Positions 1-11,110 of a stretch of DNA of 64,000 nucleotides are shown in pieces. Within the stretch, counting starts at the first letter, position 1. The number at the start of each line of letters is the position of its first letter. The notes under the pieces are model-generated. The model was not told where the DNA came from. It saw only the letters and a program-made list of their open reading frames with translations, and did not search any database. A program made the position numbers and the translations under genes. Source of the stretch: Hippopus hippopus (Eukaryota; Mollusca; Bivalvia; Cardiida; Cardiidae); contig OX328113.1 of the NCBI GenBank assembly GCA_946811185.2, positions 24,527,521-24,591,520 on the forward strand, written 5' to 3'.

Positions 1-174
1 GGTCATTTAAGCACAGGGTTGCTTGTTTACGTGTTACATACTCAAATAAATTGAACTTCGAACCCATTAATATCTGATTTTAAATGTGATTATATTCTTC
101 GACTGAATAACAAGACCTATATCTTTACAATAGACAGACCATTTGTTAGAAAATCGCCCGCTTTGGGTCATTTC

Positions 175-390
175 TTAACCTTTACACTCCTATGCGCGAC
201 TCAAGGATCCTTTGCAGACAGTGTAGATCAAGATCAGACTGCACAGAACGTGCAGTCTGATCTTGGATCTACACTGTCCGATAAGGAGATCCTTTTTCTT
301 CTCCAAAGAATAACTTTGAAATAGCAACATTCAGGTTGTGATGGTCGGCTTGAAAGTTTCATTTAACATATTTAGCGGGTTAAGGGTTAA
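175..390. mobile_element. Family A MITE (TTAA ends), complete
   Basis: Starts TTAACCTTTACACTCC and ends GCGGGTTAAGGGTTAA. The centre is a palindrome, AGATCAGACTGCAC...GTGCAGTCTGATCT. CCC/GGG ends next to TTAA suggest piggyBac-type mobilisation. Confidence 0.7.
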
Positions 391-555
391 CCCTTACGCT
401 CCTAAGCGGTACTCACTGACCTTTTATGAACAGTGTAGATCAAGATCAGACTGCACAGAAAGTGTAGTCTCATCTTGAATCTACACTGTCAGATAAGGAG
501 ATATAGATCATAGATCCATCACTGTCCACAGAATGTGCAGTCTGATCTTTTTATC
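387..555. mobile_element. Family A MITE, truncated, sharing a TTAA with the previous copy
   Basis: Begins TTAACCCTTACGCTCC at the same TTAA that closes the upstream copy. The core arm is diverged and the right end is lost. Confidence 0.6.
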
Positions 556-964
556 TTCCCCTTCTGCTTATCTTCTGTACTGAAGATAAAATGTGTCAGA
601 ATTTCAATGATTGTATTTTCGAAGGAACTCCCGTTTCTATATTTGGAGCTGAATACACTTCGTAAAGGGTGGAGGTAGGGGCTAGTCAAGCAACGTGCAG
701 ACTTTTGATTTTTGGAAAAATGCTGATAACCCCCAACCCCGTTAAAATTCGAGTTTACAATGAATCATCAATTTAAACATAAAAATTTTCACCACGTGTT
801 TTGTCACAACCAATCATCGCACTAGCGCACTATCACCAATCTGGATGCCTTATCGTTTTGTTTTAGCTACAAGTAACCTGTTAAAATATTTCAGTGGGAC
901 CCCAGCAGGAAAACAATCAAATGGGACCTTAGTTCTGAATTTTTAAGATTTACCCCTCAGAAAA
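556..964. other. No recognised feature
   Basis: Unique-looking AT-rich sequence; no coding exon or named repeat seen. Confidence 0.5.
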
Positions 965-1130
965 TGAGCCATGCTCTGTAAAAAAAGTGGGGTCTGATGC
1001 ATCTACATGATGCACGATACCGAGAAAGTCATCACATAATTATGGATCCATAAAATCCACTTTGTTTAACAATCGACTGAATCATGAGGTAGACCGGTCC
1101 TTTGACATGTAGAAAATTCATCTCAGTACT
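965..1130. mobile_element. Family C element, truncated
   Basis: Begins GAGCCATGCTCTG and carries the internal ATTATGGATCCATAAAATCC segment; the palindromic GTCAGCC core is absent. Confidence 0.55.
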
Positions 1131-1204
1131 TGAGCAGCACAAAATTATTTGTCTGCAAGGGCTTTCAAACTGAGCAAGTCTAAAATTCTGTTGTCGGGTA
1201 AACG

Positions 1205-1448
1205 GTTAAATGTTTTCCGAACGAAGAATGTTAAAATCTTCCAAGCTGAAAGTATCTGCAGACAACAATTTCAAGAGTGGTACAAACAGACCGAAGTTCT
1301 TAGACATGGTAGAATCATAGCATTGTTTGACTGAACGGAATGAACGGAAAAATGCTGGATACCAGCATTTTCTCCTTTTCCCACAATATTTTTCAAAGGT
1401 TTTCTCCTTCGCGGTCGTTAAAGCCCGAAATTATTTGATAAAGGTTAA
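1205..1448. mobile_element. Family B MITE
   Basis: Hairpin core AAATGCTGGATACCAGCATTT and right end ATAAAGGTTAA. It shares its right TTAA with the next family A copy. Confidence 0.6.
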
Positions 1449-1661
1449 TTAGCCCTTATCCTGCTAAATAAGTAAAATGAAACTTTCAAACTGATATTAA
1501 AAACCCAAATTTTTCTTTTTAAAATTTATTTTTGGGGGAAAAGATACCTCCATATCGGACAGTGTAGATCCAAGATCAGACTGCACATTCTGTGCAGTCT
1601 GATCTTGATCTGCACTGTCCGCAAAAGGTCCTTGAGTCGTACTAAGCAGCATAAGGGTTAA
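1445..1661. mobile_element. Family A MITE, complete
   Basis: Left end TTAATTAGCCCTTATCCTGC, right end AAGCAGCATAAGGGTTAA; core palindrome at about 1563-1620 intact. Confidence 0.7.
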
Positions 1662-1767
1662 ATGAATGGATGAACGAAGTCTATAGACAGATAGCCATAA
1701 TTACTAGTATTAACAGACAGACGAAATGACCCGCGGTATAAACCGATTGTCACTACCTTTTACTTGT

Positions 1768-1985
1768 CAAAAGAAAAAGGTTAGACTTGTCCAAATTGAA
1801 ATCATTTGCTGACGGCAAATTAAACGTAACTGAAATGATGGAATTTATCTTTGGAATGGTAGAAAACATTAAGGGAAAAAGGGAAAATGCTGGTATTACC
1901 AGCATTTTCTCCTTTTCCACCAATGTTTTCCGAACAAATTCTTTTACAGAGTCGTTAAATCACAGAATTATTTGAAGGTTTAATC
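1768..1985. mobile_element. Family B MITE
   Basis: Contains ATTTGCTGACGGCAAATTAA and the hairpin AAAATGCTGG...CCAGCATTTT; the left end is eroded. Confidence 0.55.
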
Positions 1986-2049
1986 ACAGGAAAAGTAATA
2001 AGTACATTTATAATTAATCTATTACTACCTTCTTCTGATATATAAAAAG

Positions 2050-2490
2050 AAGATTTATTTAATGCTTTTCGGTACTTTATCGGGAAATAACGGTGGAATA
2101 TTGTTCGATATTTCATGGTTACGATTAGTGAAAAATACCGATTTTATTTTCTGACTCTTCAATTGAAGGCGGGACAGTAGTTCCTGCGCACTAGTTACCT
2201 AGGTAATTAGCGCGTGTAATTCAACCTGATGAAAACATGACGTAATTTACCTTACATTTCTCGCGCTTTACGTAATATTTTGATGCTTAGTTACGCGGAA
2301 GGGGTACGCCACGGGGAATTACCGAAAACAACTGTACTGGATTTTGATGTAAGTTCCCCTCCCCCCCCAAAAAAGGGGGTTAGAAGCATGAAATAAAAAG
2401 AATATTTTTTTTTTCGGTGAAAGATCGAAATTTATTGCATCTCGTAAACATCAACGATAATATTTTCACTCGTGGCAGCGAGACGACGAA
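2050..2490 (+). mobile_element. Family F element (about 450 bp)
   Basis: Shares the TTTCGGTA..TTTATCGGG, CTAGTTACCTAGGTAA and ATTACCGAAAACAACTGTAC blocks with copies at 23.7, 26.9, 45.0, 47.2 and 56.3 kb. The terminal hairpin on GATCGAAATTTATT has only its left arm here. Confidence 0.6.
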
Positions 2491-2504
2491 AATTTAGACA
2501 TCCA

Positions 2505-3115
2505 CGTGCCATCTCTCTTCCATTATCTTCCGCTAGGTGGCATTTTTCAAATACATACCAATCTGATTTGGGCACTGTGGGTATAAAACCGGACTACTTT
2601 TCAAAGCGGTAATCGATGCAGAGATTTTAAAGAAAAAATATACGTTTACTCACCAAAACGTTACCTGATATGATTCATCCAGGAAAGTTAGCAAGCATTT
2701 AACCTACATGTATGCACCAATTATTTATAAGCACAAGTCCTAAAAGCTTGGGAAATAGTCCCGGTATAAGCCCAGCATGGTGGGGACGTTATTTCTGTTG
2801 TCAGTCGGTTGCACAAATTCCGGTTTTCCCCATGTCTATTTTTAGAAACTGAATACATAAATTTGCAGTAAACAATGGTATTTCAGAAAATTATTTTTTG
2901 CCATTTCAAATTTAATATATCTTTAAGAAACTTGTAGCGAAAAACTATCTTGATTTTTTTTCCAAAGACGTATTATTCATAGCCACTTCCGCGCGTTATT
3001 TTTAGCCGGTCAATTAACGCACCGCGTATTAACACAGGATAGTGATGCGTAATAGAGGACAGATCTATCTTCGAAGAATATGACATGCACAGACAACGAT
3101 CTCTCTTCTCGTCAA
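2505..3115 (+). repeat. Dispersed repeat shared with 6290-6665
   Basis: CCGCTAGGTGGCAT, GGACTACTTTTCAA, CGTTTACTC and CGAAGAATATGACATGC recur in the same order near 6.3-6.7 kb. The copy here is longer by an internal insertion. Confidence 0.5.
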
Positions 3116-3430
3116 TAAACATGCGGATCTTGCCAAGGGACACTCCCACGACCCCCCCCCCGGGAAAAAAAACAAAAAAAAAAAACAATGTCTGCATTTG
3201 GACTCGAACCCACGATCTTTCTCTTACAATAGAAGTACAAAAAAGGTAAATCCTGGAGTTTCCTACATTAATTAGATTAAAAAAAAAGCTTGCACAACGC
3301 AATCTGCTTAAATGCCCTTTTAAAGCTAGATCAGTCGCAATTACCTATACTTCTCCGTTTTGTCAGAGGGAAGGTTCCCAAATCTAGAGATTTAGGTTAC
3401 GTAAACAATTATGAATAGGCAAAATATAAA
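3116..3430. other. Homopolymer-rich spacer with a tRNA-like B box
   Basis: C9 and A-runs near 3156-3186, then a minus-strand GTGGGTTCGAGTCC near 3200-3215 that looks like the B box of a decayed tRNA-derived repeat. No coding sequence. Confidence 0.35.
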
Positions 3431-3682
3431 AGAGCTATGCTCTGGCAAAAGGGGGTTTAATGCATCTCTGTGACGAATTATACGAAGCAAGTTATCACAT
3501 AATAATAAATCAAGTAAGTCTAACAATCGAGTGCAGCTAGAGATAGAACGGTCCTTTGATAAGCAGAAAATTTAAAACTAGCAAAAAGTTTCGACCCATG
3601 TCAGCCTGCGCGGACTGCACAGGCTGACATTGGTCGATACTTTTTGCAGATGCATTAAGCCCCCTTTTCACACAGCGTAGCT
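3431..3682. mobile_element. Family C element, complete
   Basis: Ends AGAGCTATGCTCTGG and CACAGCGTAGCT pair as inverted repeats, and the core GTCAGCCTGCGC..GCACAGGCTGAC is palindromic. Confidence 0.65.
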
Positions 3683-3894
3683 AAAATCGTATCGAATGCC
3701 AAAATATCTACATACCACTGAAATTACAAAACAACAGATCGCTTATTATTGTGATCATTAATTCTTCGCTACCAACTCTATAATCCCAACTTTTTTCGAT
3801 ACCTGCAGGTAGATTTTTCACTGTATAATGATAAAATAATTTGATCAAAGTATAGCAACAGTTTTTGGGCGGCGTAGTTTGTACACGTTTGTGA

Positions 3895-3975
3895 ACTGTT
3901 TGTGGACTGTTTCAATTACGATCAGACTGCACTGAACGTGCAGTCTGATCTTGATCTACGCCGACCACAAAAGGT
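3895..3975. mobile_element. Family A core fragment
   Basis: GATCAGACTGCACTGAACGTGCAGTCTGATC hairpin (two arms of 14) without the outer ends. Confidence 0.5.
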
Positions 3976-4115
3976 ATTAAAGTCGGGGTTGGAAATGAAA
4001 GATTTATTCCGAACAAAAGAAATTCTTTCACCTATTTTTGTGTCGCAAACTGTAAAGGCTATATAACCCCCCAAGTTTTTTCTTGGTTTAAAAGATTACT
4101 TGACACACAAATCTT

Positions 4116-4273
<158 letters not shown>

Positions 4274-4275
<2 letters not shown>

Positions 4276-4590
4276 CTTAAATTTAAACCATACCCTGAAA
4301 AGTATGGAAATTATCATGCAGAATGAGATGATAATTTGTTGTACGGTTGGTCCAAGTGTTAGTCACTGGTAGAAAAATTAATTTTAAAATCAGGTAAAAT
4401 GGACACTACAAATAGAATAATTTGCCAACTTTTTACATAGTTTTTAAGATTTATGTTTCTGCCAGCGACTAACAATTGGACCGACCGTGCAATAACAGTC
4501 ATCTTAACAATAATGCCCACATACTAATAGTATGATTTAAATTTCAATGCATTTTAACACACGCATTGTTTACTATCGGCTACCATAATA
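4274..4590. mobile_element. Family E palindromic element
   Basis: ATTTAAACCATACC at the left pairs with ATGATTTAAAT at the right. Internal arms GTTGGTCCAAGTGTTAGTC and GACTAACAATTGGACCGAC are inverted. Copies at 9.2 and 60.8 kb. Confidence 0.65.
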
Positions 4591-4621
4591 CTCTTTAACT
4601 AGGTATTATAAACGGAATCTT

Positions 4622-4735
4622 TTAACTCTTTACCAAACGATAAAATTTTAGACTCGTCCAAATTCAAAGCATTTGCAGACGACAAATAAGATGTGACTGA
4701 AAGGACGGAATTGGTCTTTGAAAGGGTAGAAAACA
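4622..4735. mobile_element. Family B MITE, left half
   Basis: TTAACTCTTTACCAAACGA end and GGGTAGAAAACA block, then cut off by family C sequence. The junction looks like an insertion. Confidence 0.5.
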
Positions 4736-4910
4736 ATATCATAAAATCCATATTGTCTAACAGCCGGCTGAATCCAGAGGTAAAATGGTCCTTTGACACG
4801 CAGAAAATTAAACAATAGCAAAAAGTTTCGGCCTAGGTCAGCCTGTGCGGACAGGGCAGGCTGACATGGGTCGATACTTTTTTGTAGATGCATAAAACTA
4901 CCTTTTTACA
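4735..4910. mobile_element. Family C element, left-truncated
   Basis: Carries the GGTCAGCCTGTGCGG..GGCAGGCTGACA palindrome and a decayed CCTTTTTACAGA end. Confidence 0.55.
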
Positions 4911-4948
4911 GAACAGAACAGAACAGGACAGAACAGAACAGGACAGAT
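4908..4948. repeat. (GAACAG)n short tandem repeat
   Basis: Alternating GAACAG and GGACAG units. Confidence 0.8.
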
Positions 4949-5017
4949 ATTTTATTGGACGAGTACAAGTGTACATAGTCAACATTGCATAATGTAAATA
5001 ACAAAGCATTTGTCAAG

Positions 5018-5144
5018 GCCTCTCTCTCTCTCTCACCGTCTCTCTCTATCACACCATTTCTCTACTACACCATCTCTCTCTCTCTCTGCGTCTCTCTCTC
5101 TCTCTCACCGTCTCTCTCTCTCTTTCTCTCTCTCTCCCACCGTT

Positions 5145-5178
<34 letters not shown>

Positions 5179-5223
5179 ACCGTCTCTTTCTCTCTCTCTC
5201 ACCGTCCCTCTCTCTCTCACCGT

Positions 5224-5272
<49 letters not shown>
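5018..5272. repeat. (TC)n with interspersed CACCG
   Basis: Pyrimidine tract of about 250 bp in which CTCTCACCGTC recurs; not coding. Confidence 0.95.
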
Positions 5273-5273
<1 letters not shown>

Positions 5274-5379
5274 AACAGAGCAAGGCTCATATCTATTGAG
5301 CTAGTAATAAACCTAAACCTTAGCACATCAATCCTTCAATAAGTAATCACGTGTTTTAACTACCTTGATAAACAAACAT

Positions 5380-5555
5380 TTTGAAAACATTGGGGGAAAA
5401 AGGAGAAAATGCTGGTAATCAACATTTTCTCCTTTCTCCCACAATGTTTTCTACTCTTTCCAAAACAAAAACCATCCTTAAGAAACATTCAAATTGTCGT
5501 CTGCAAATGCTCTCATTTTGTACGAGTCTTAAAACCTGTCGTTTGGTAAAGAGTT
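5380..5555. mobile_element. Family B MITE, right part
   Basis: Core GGAGAAAATGCTGG..CAACATTTTCTCC, right end TTGGTAAAGAGTTAA. Confidence 0.6.
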
Positions 5556-5759
5556 AAATACACTTCTACAAAAAAATTGGATGAAGAATAGAATTCACAG
5601 AACGTGCAGTCTGATCTTGTCTTGTACAAATCCGTGAAATATTTCTGTGAAATACTGAGGAAAAATTCGGTTTTACCTGTAAATAAATTTGAACAAATTT
5701 AAGTTAATTTAAATAAAAATTTCCATCTAAAACTTAAAAGTAAAATATTATAATTTCAA

Positions 5760-5897
5760 ACGTGGAAAAAACAACAACATCTCACAGTATCGGGCTGTGT
5801 AGATCGAAGATCAGACTGCACGTTCTGTGCAGTCTGATCTTGATCTACACTGTTCGCAAAAGCGTTTTTACTCACTCTTAAGCAGCATAAGAGGTTA
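5760..5897. mobile_element. Family A MITE, left end eroded
   Basis: Perfect core AGATCAGACTGCACG/TGCAGTCTGATCT, right end AAGCAGCATAAGAGGTTAA. A half-core fragment also lies at 5590-5625. Confidence 0.6.
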
Positions 5898-6289
5898 AAA
5901 ATCTGGCGAAAAGACGTGTTTTCTGTTGGATCAAGATGTCCTTAACTTTATATAGCGAGCTAATGGTTATCCCCCTTTTTACATTAATATTTGAACACAA
6001 TTACAAAAGAAACCGTGACTTAAATTAGTTGAGTCTATTACAATTATACATGTTTATCTGATTTCAAGAAATAGAGAAATTATGTACGTCTTTGCACGCA
6101 GTCTTTAAATCATGGATCCGGTTTCAGCCATGCCTTTATGAACAGTAAATCTCTTTCTTTGCTTGAATCGTAATACTTCAAGGGGCATTAAAAGGTGACA
6201 GTTTACCCTTACTTTCGGGGAAAATGCCGGAGATAAAATTGTTTCCGTATGGACTCAACTCGGTTAGGTCATAGGCAACTAAAACTCCA
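5898..6289. other. No recognised feature
   Basis: AT-rich sequence; no exon or repeat recognised. Confidence 0.45.
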
Positions 6290-6665
6290 TTGGTCGATTA
6301 CGGAATACCGAAATTTTTATCATTATCTCCCGCTAGATGGCATTCTACAAATACACATCTATCTAATTTGGGCATTCTGGGTACAGAACCGGACTATTTT
6401 TCAATACAACAACCGTTACTTTGAATTTAAAAATGAAATAAACGTTTACTCAAAAAAACGCTACCTGGTGCGATTCATTCAGCTATGGTCGGCTAGCATG
6501 TAACCTATGCATCGGCCACTTATTAAAACAGCCCCTACATGCTTGAGTAATAGGCTAGTAGCTTTGGTATAAGCCCTACTTTTCCCAGGTATACGGGGAT
6601 GGGTGATGCGTCATAGCAGACAGGTCGAATCTTCGAAGAATATGACATGCGCAGACAACGAAATT
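6290..6665 (+). repeat. Dispersed repeat shared with 2505-3115
   Basis: Same ordered blocks (CCGCTAGATGGCAT, GGACTATTTTTCAA, CGTTTACTC, CGAAGAATATGACATGC). The 84-codon frame inside is not preserved in the other copy. Confidence 0.5.
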
Positions 6666-6812
6666 TTTATAGGTCGATCATCGGACACCGTTACTAAACA
6701 TAGCAATTGGCGCATCGTCTCTATAGCGTATATAAAACGATATAGAGGAGATGCGCTTGTGTGTTATTTTTAAAAACACTGTTCGATGATCGACCAATGA
6801 AAATTCGTCGTT
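6659..6812. repeat. Inverted repeat (hairpin)
   Basis: Outer arms GGTCGATCATCG / CGATGATCGACC and inner arms GCGCATCGTCTCTATA / TATAGAGGAGATGCGC form a nested stem. Confidence 0.65.
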
Positions 6813-7239
6813 CCAAATGGAGTTTCAAAGGCCTTTGATTAAGTTGTCGTATATTCTCTCAGATTTTAAAATTGGTCGAGTCTCGAGTTATTATCATCAT
6901 TATTTTTTCATTATACGCACAGTTATAACTCGAGTATATATATTTTTTCAATTTATTTTTACCTGTGTTCGAATAAAAGATATTCCACTTTATTTAAGTA
7001 CTTTTTACAGGTAACTTCGACCGACTTTATTTCTGAATGCATTAAATCACTCTATTATTCTCTCTGTTGTATTCGAAAAATAAAGTGATTTCATCCATAG
7101 AGTTTAATTCATAGTGTTAAATTCATAGTGTTTTATTCATTTTTTTCATTCCCTGAGGAATTCAGTTATATACTTTTATGTTAGTCTTCAAGATGACTTG
7201 ACGAGCTGTGAAGAAGGCTTCAAGCATATCAGTTTCAAT
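6813..7239. other. AT-rich, no recognised feature
   Basis: Contains repeated TTCATAGTGTTTTATTCAT-like A/T words; no exon supported. Confidence 0.4.
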
Positions 7240-7500
7240 CTTTGGTTAAAGATCAAACATTATTCTATTCACGACTGCACCTTTCACTTTTGAACTCTTT
7301 ACTACAATTTTGGACATGTCCAAATTGTAAACATTTGCAGATGACATTATAAATTTCGCTCCAATGGTGGGATCTGTCTCTAAATGGGATAGAAAATGCT
7401 GTGGGAAAAGGAGAAAATGCTGGTTACTAGCATTTTCTCCTTTTCTTACAGTGTTTTCAAAAGCCTTCCTTCTGCGAGACATTTTCGGTGAAGGTTTTAT
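7240..7500. mobile_element. Family B MITE
   Basis: GTGGGAAAAGGAGAAAATGC..GCATTTTCTCCTTTTC core with the ATTTGCAGATGACA block. Confidence 0.6.
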
Positions 7501-7604
7501 CTACGACAGATCTCTTTGATTAATACAAATTTGTCAATGGAAACAATGACTGGAATTTTGCACCGGCATTTAAATTTACTGTTCAATCCTAAGTCTTGTA
7601 GAGA

Positions 7605-7820
7605 GTTTGTTTGTTTTTATTAGAATCTAACGCCGTTTTAACAGCTTACGTCATATCACGGCGGTCAGTGCATCTACGCATGTAATTCCTGGCTTTCTCA
7701 CACCAGGACCGACACAACTTTCTTTCCAAGCCATTGACTGCCTCTTTCACATGCATGAGAGGTGAGAGGCGAAAAATCGCCGGAAAGTTTGCCTCAACCG
7801 GGTATCGAACTCGCTACCAG
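7605..7820 (-). mobile_element. tRNA-derived SINE, 5' truncated
   Basis: Minus-strand GAGTTCGATACCCGG B box; downstream CACGGCGGTCAGTGCATC and AACGCCGTTTTAA body/tail blocks shared with the SINE at 25.0 kb. Confidence 0.6.
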
Positions 7821-7828
7821 AGAGAGAG

Positions 7829-7872
<44 letters not shown>
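7817..7872. repeat. (GA)n microsatellite
   Basis: About 50 nt of GA adjoining the SINE head. Confidence 0.95.
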
Positions 7873-7877
<5 letters not shown>

Positions 7878-8307
7878 GAGATATACAGAAAAGAAATAGA
7901 AGGATAAGTAGGTCTAAACATAGATAGAAAAAGACAACTGAATGGATTGAGAAAGGGAATACTGACTGTATAAAGAAAAGTCTTTCTTTTTTTGACGTCA
8001 ACGAAATTACAAAAAGAAAACAAATTTCTTGACATGGGGGTGGACTATTGAATAAAGTATAACATTACATAGATATTAATGATATTATTTCTCTTTGATA
8101 ATGTCTCTCTTTTAAGACTTAAAACGGATTTTCTCTTGCATAAAACCTTTTGTGTCAAATCTAGGGATTTATTAGACAGAATAGAATAGAACAGAATGTA
8201 ACTTTTACTTAGATAAATACACATGTATACAGAATACATTATCTGTTCACAATTATTTAAAGACCCGATTGCAGCACAAATATAAACATTTCCGTGTATA
8301 GCAAACA

Positions 8308-8790
8308 TATGGGTCATGCTCTGTGAAAAGGGGGCTAAATGAATCTGCAAAAAAAAAAAAAAAAAAAAAATCGACCCATGCCAACCTGCGCAATCCGCTC
8401 AGGCTTGCATGGTAGAAATTTATTGCGATTTTAAATTCTCTGTATGTTTAAGAAGCACTCAACCTCTGGCTTCAGTCATTGTATTATAGGTTAGACTAAA
8501 CGGATTTTATTAATCCATAATTACGCAGGGCTCCAGGGGGTGATTTTGATTTCAAAATTGAAAATATTAATTATTCTCCACTAAACCCTATGTTGTAGGT
8601 ACTCATTAGAATCGTCTCATCGAGACGATTCTAATGAGTACCCATAACATAGGGTTTGGAAGAGAAATAATGGATTTAGAATACTATCACTCCCTCTTAT
8701 CTGGAGCTCTGATTAAGTATTGACTTGCTTGGTATAATGGATCACGGAGATGCATCATTAAACCTTTTTCTTGCCAGAGCATGACTCATA
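8308..8790. mobile_element. Family C element interrupted by a perfect hairpin
   Basis: GGTCATGCTCTGTG left end and CCAGAGCATGACTC right end enclose a poly-A run (8351-8370), a weak CAACCTGCGC core, and an inserted palindrome at 8583-8660. Confidence 0.55.
8583..8660. repeat. Near-perfect 78-bp palindrome
   Basis: TACTCATTAGAATCGTCTC, loop ATC, GAGACGATTCTAATGAGTA, extended by CCCTATGTTG / CATAACATAGGG. Confidence 0.85.
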
Positions 8791-8801
8791 TATAAATTCT
8801 A

Positions 8802-9072
8802 TATGGCATGCAACACGCGAAAAGTGACATTCGGACATTTGCGTAAAGTGTCGTCTCGAATCAGCCTGCGCACTCCGCGCAGGCTAATCCGAAACGACAC
8901 CTTCCGTTTTTATGTAATTTTTTGTTTAGCGCAAGTCTACTGTAGCACAAAATCTAATGTAGTCGTAAAGTGCCGTCTCGGATTAGCCTGCGCGAACTGC
9001 GCAGGCTGATCCGAGACGGATACTTTACGCAAATGTCCGAATGCCCCCTTTTCGCATGTTGCAAGCCACATA
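8802..9072. mobile_element. Family D element, complete
   Basis: Terminal inverted repeats GGCATGCAACACGCG / GCATGTTGCAAGCC. Two internal palindromes, AGCCTGCGCACTCCGCGCAG and AGCCTGCGCGAACTGCGCAG. Confidence 0.7.
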
Positions 9073-9189
9073 AGAAAAGCGATGATGCTAAATCTAACGA
9101 TCTGTCAAATCACAATTTGTTAAAGTTCCAGTCACTGGAAGAACACTACTGGATATTAAAGTCCGAATAGCGGCCAAAAGTAAACAACG

Positions 9190-9530
9190 GGGGTGTTTAA
9201 TGCATTTAGATTTAAATCATACCATTCAAAACTTTGGAAATTATTGTAAAGATCACAACCTGGTATTGTACGGTGGGTGCAAGTGTTAGTCGCTGGCAGA
9301 AAAAAATACTTTTTAAAGTAGGTCAAAAGTTGCCAGGTCGCTCTTTCTTTTGTTAACTGATTAGCTGAGTTTGAAATTCATTTATTTTTGCCAGCGACTA
9401 ACACTTGGAGCGACCATACAATAGCAAATTGTCATTTTCATAATAATTTCCAAACGTTCAAAAGGTACACGATTTAAATTCAAAAGCTTTTTTACATCCG
9501 GAATGTTAACCTTTGGCCGCCTCGGGGCCT
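9190..9530. mobile_element. Family E palindromic element
   Basis: GGGTGCAAGTGTTAGTCGC pairs with GCGACTAACACTTGGAGC; outer ends ATTTAAATCATACCATTC / ACGATTTAAATTC. Confidence 0.65.
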
Positions 9531-9793
9531 TTAGAACTAGAATCAATGTTGCAAACATTCATTCTAGTTCTTATATTTTTTTGTTCTGCCGATCACTGGG
9601 TGGGTCGATATTTTGCATATACATAAAGCCATCGTTTCACAGAACGTGACTCTGATACACGAGTACATGTGGAAATATTCAAAAACGGTTGGTGGAGATT
9701 TCAATGCGGCTCTGGTCGATTCGTCCAAGAGATGATTGAAGTTTGACCGATATAGGTCGTCACGCAACTTAAGCGTGTAATTTCATAAATATT

Positions 9794-10017
9794 TTAACCC
9801 TGTATCGAAAAATGAAATTTTAGTCTTGCTCAAATTAATAACACTTGCAGAGGACAAATTAAGTGTAGCTGAAATGACGGTAATTGTTTATGAAAGTGTA
9901 GAAAACCTTGTGGGAAAAGGAGAAAATGCTGGTTACCAGCATTTTCTCATTTTCCCACAAGATTTTCAAAAGGCTATTTCCTCAGGGTCGTTAAAACTTG
10001 GGATTGTGTGGTAAAAG
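9794..10017. mobile_element. Family B MITE
   Basis: Left end TTAACCCTGTATCG; core GAGAAAATGCTGGT/ACCAGCATTTTCTC; right end GTGTGGTAAAAGATTAG. Confidence 0.65.
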
Positions 10018-10059
10018 ATTAGTTTAGTTTAAACATATTTATTTTACATCGATTGAGAA

Positions 10060-10245
10060 ACAATTTCTTACAACTTATACTAATCTCTCTCGATTTTGCT
10101 TCCTGGGAACTTCACCAGTACTCGCGCCGATAGTGTGGGCCAATGAAAAATCCCAAAGTTGACACCCGCTCCCGGGTATCGAACTCGGGACCTTATGGTT
10201 ATGTGGCAGAGGCTCTACCTCACAACCACGGACACCACAAAGGAT
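10060..10245 (-). mobile_element. tRNA-derived SINE
   Basis: Minus strand: GTGGTTGTGAGGTAGAGCC (A-box region) and CGAGTTCGATACCCGG (B box), spaced as in tRNA. The body differs from the 25.0-kb SINE, so it is probably a second SINE type, similar to 41.9-42.0 kb. Confidence 0.6.
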
Positions 10246-10279
10246 TAAATACATAGACATATAAAATCGCTCATTGATT

Positions 10280-10500
10280 ATCCATCTACTCCTTTATCAA
10301 ATATTCCCCAATTTTAATGACAGAGAGAGAAGGCTTTTGAAAGAGTTGTTGAAAAAAGGAGTTAATGCTGGTAAATAGTATTTTCGCCTTTTTTTCCCCC
10401 ACAACATTTTCTACCCTTTCAAATGTATGTCGGCTGCAAATGCTTTAAATATGGACTAGTCTCAAGTTTTATCGTGTAGTGTACCTAAACTAATAACTCA
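10280..10500. mobile_element. Family B MITE, diverged
   Basis: AAGGCTTTTGAAAGAG, decayed AATGCTGGTAAATAGTATTTT core and a GTGTAGTGTACC end. Confidence 0.45.
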
Positions 10501-10574
10501 CTACAAATGACTGTTTTTTTTCGTTTTAATTTTTGAAAACATTGTGGCAAAAGGAAATACTGCTCGTCATGAGC

Positions 10575-10740
10575 GACAGTTCATATCTCCACGTATGTCC
10601 TGGGTTTCGCCAGTACTTGGCTGAGGTTCTGAAGCCCATTGCCATAGGACACCCCCAAGAAAGACCCAGTGCTTAGAGTGAGGATCGAACATTTCTGAGG
10701 GTAGAATGTTAAACCGTATCCTCGCCATTGTGACTTTTAA
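10575..10740 (-). mobile_element. tRNA-derived SINE fragment
   Basis: CCTGGGTTTCGCCAGTACTTGG and GGACACCCCCAAGAAAGACC match the body of the 17.1 and 43.9-kb SINEs; head decayed. Confidence 0.5.
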
Positions 10741-10869
10741 TATCCTTTTTTAGGTTAGACGACAAAGATAAGTCTACATGTCCATGTAGTCTGATCTTAT
10801 TCGTAACATTTCAACAAACAAAATATTAACGGCTGAACCTTTTAGTTATCGAATTCAAATCAAAGATAA

Positions 10870-11110
10870 TTGAGTAAGGCTCTGGGAAAAAAAAGGTGTT
10901 TAATGAATCTTCGTAATGCGTTGTATCAAGCAATTAGTCAGATATAATGGACCCATTTTATCGTAAAACGAACGAAATCATGAGGTTGAATGGTATTTAA
11001 ATACGCAGAAAATTCACCAATAGCAAATAGTATCCACCCTGGTCAGCCTGCGCGGGCCGCGCAGACTGACATGAGTCGATACCTTTCACAGATGTGTAAG
11101 TGTATTGTGA
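10870..11110. mobile_element. Family C element
   Basis: GGTCAGCCTGCGCGGGCCGC followed by GCAGACTGACAT; ends partly eroded. Confidence 0.6.

Noticed and set aside
5400..5450. GC/AT hairpins as bacterial terminators or attenuators
   Set aside because: They are cores of dispersed MITEs in a eukaryotic context.
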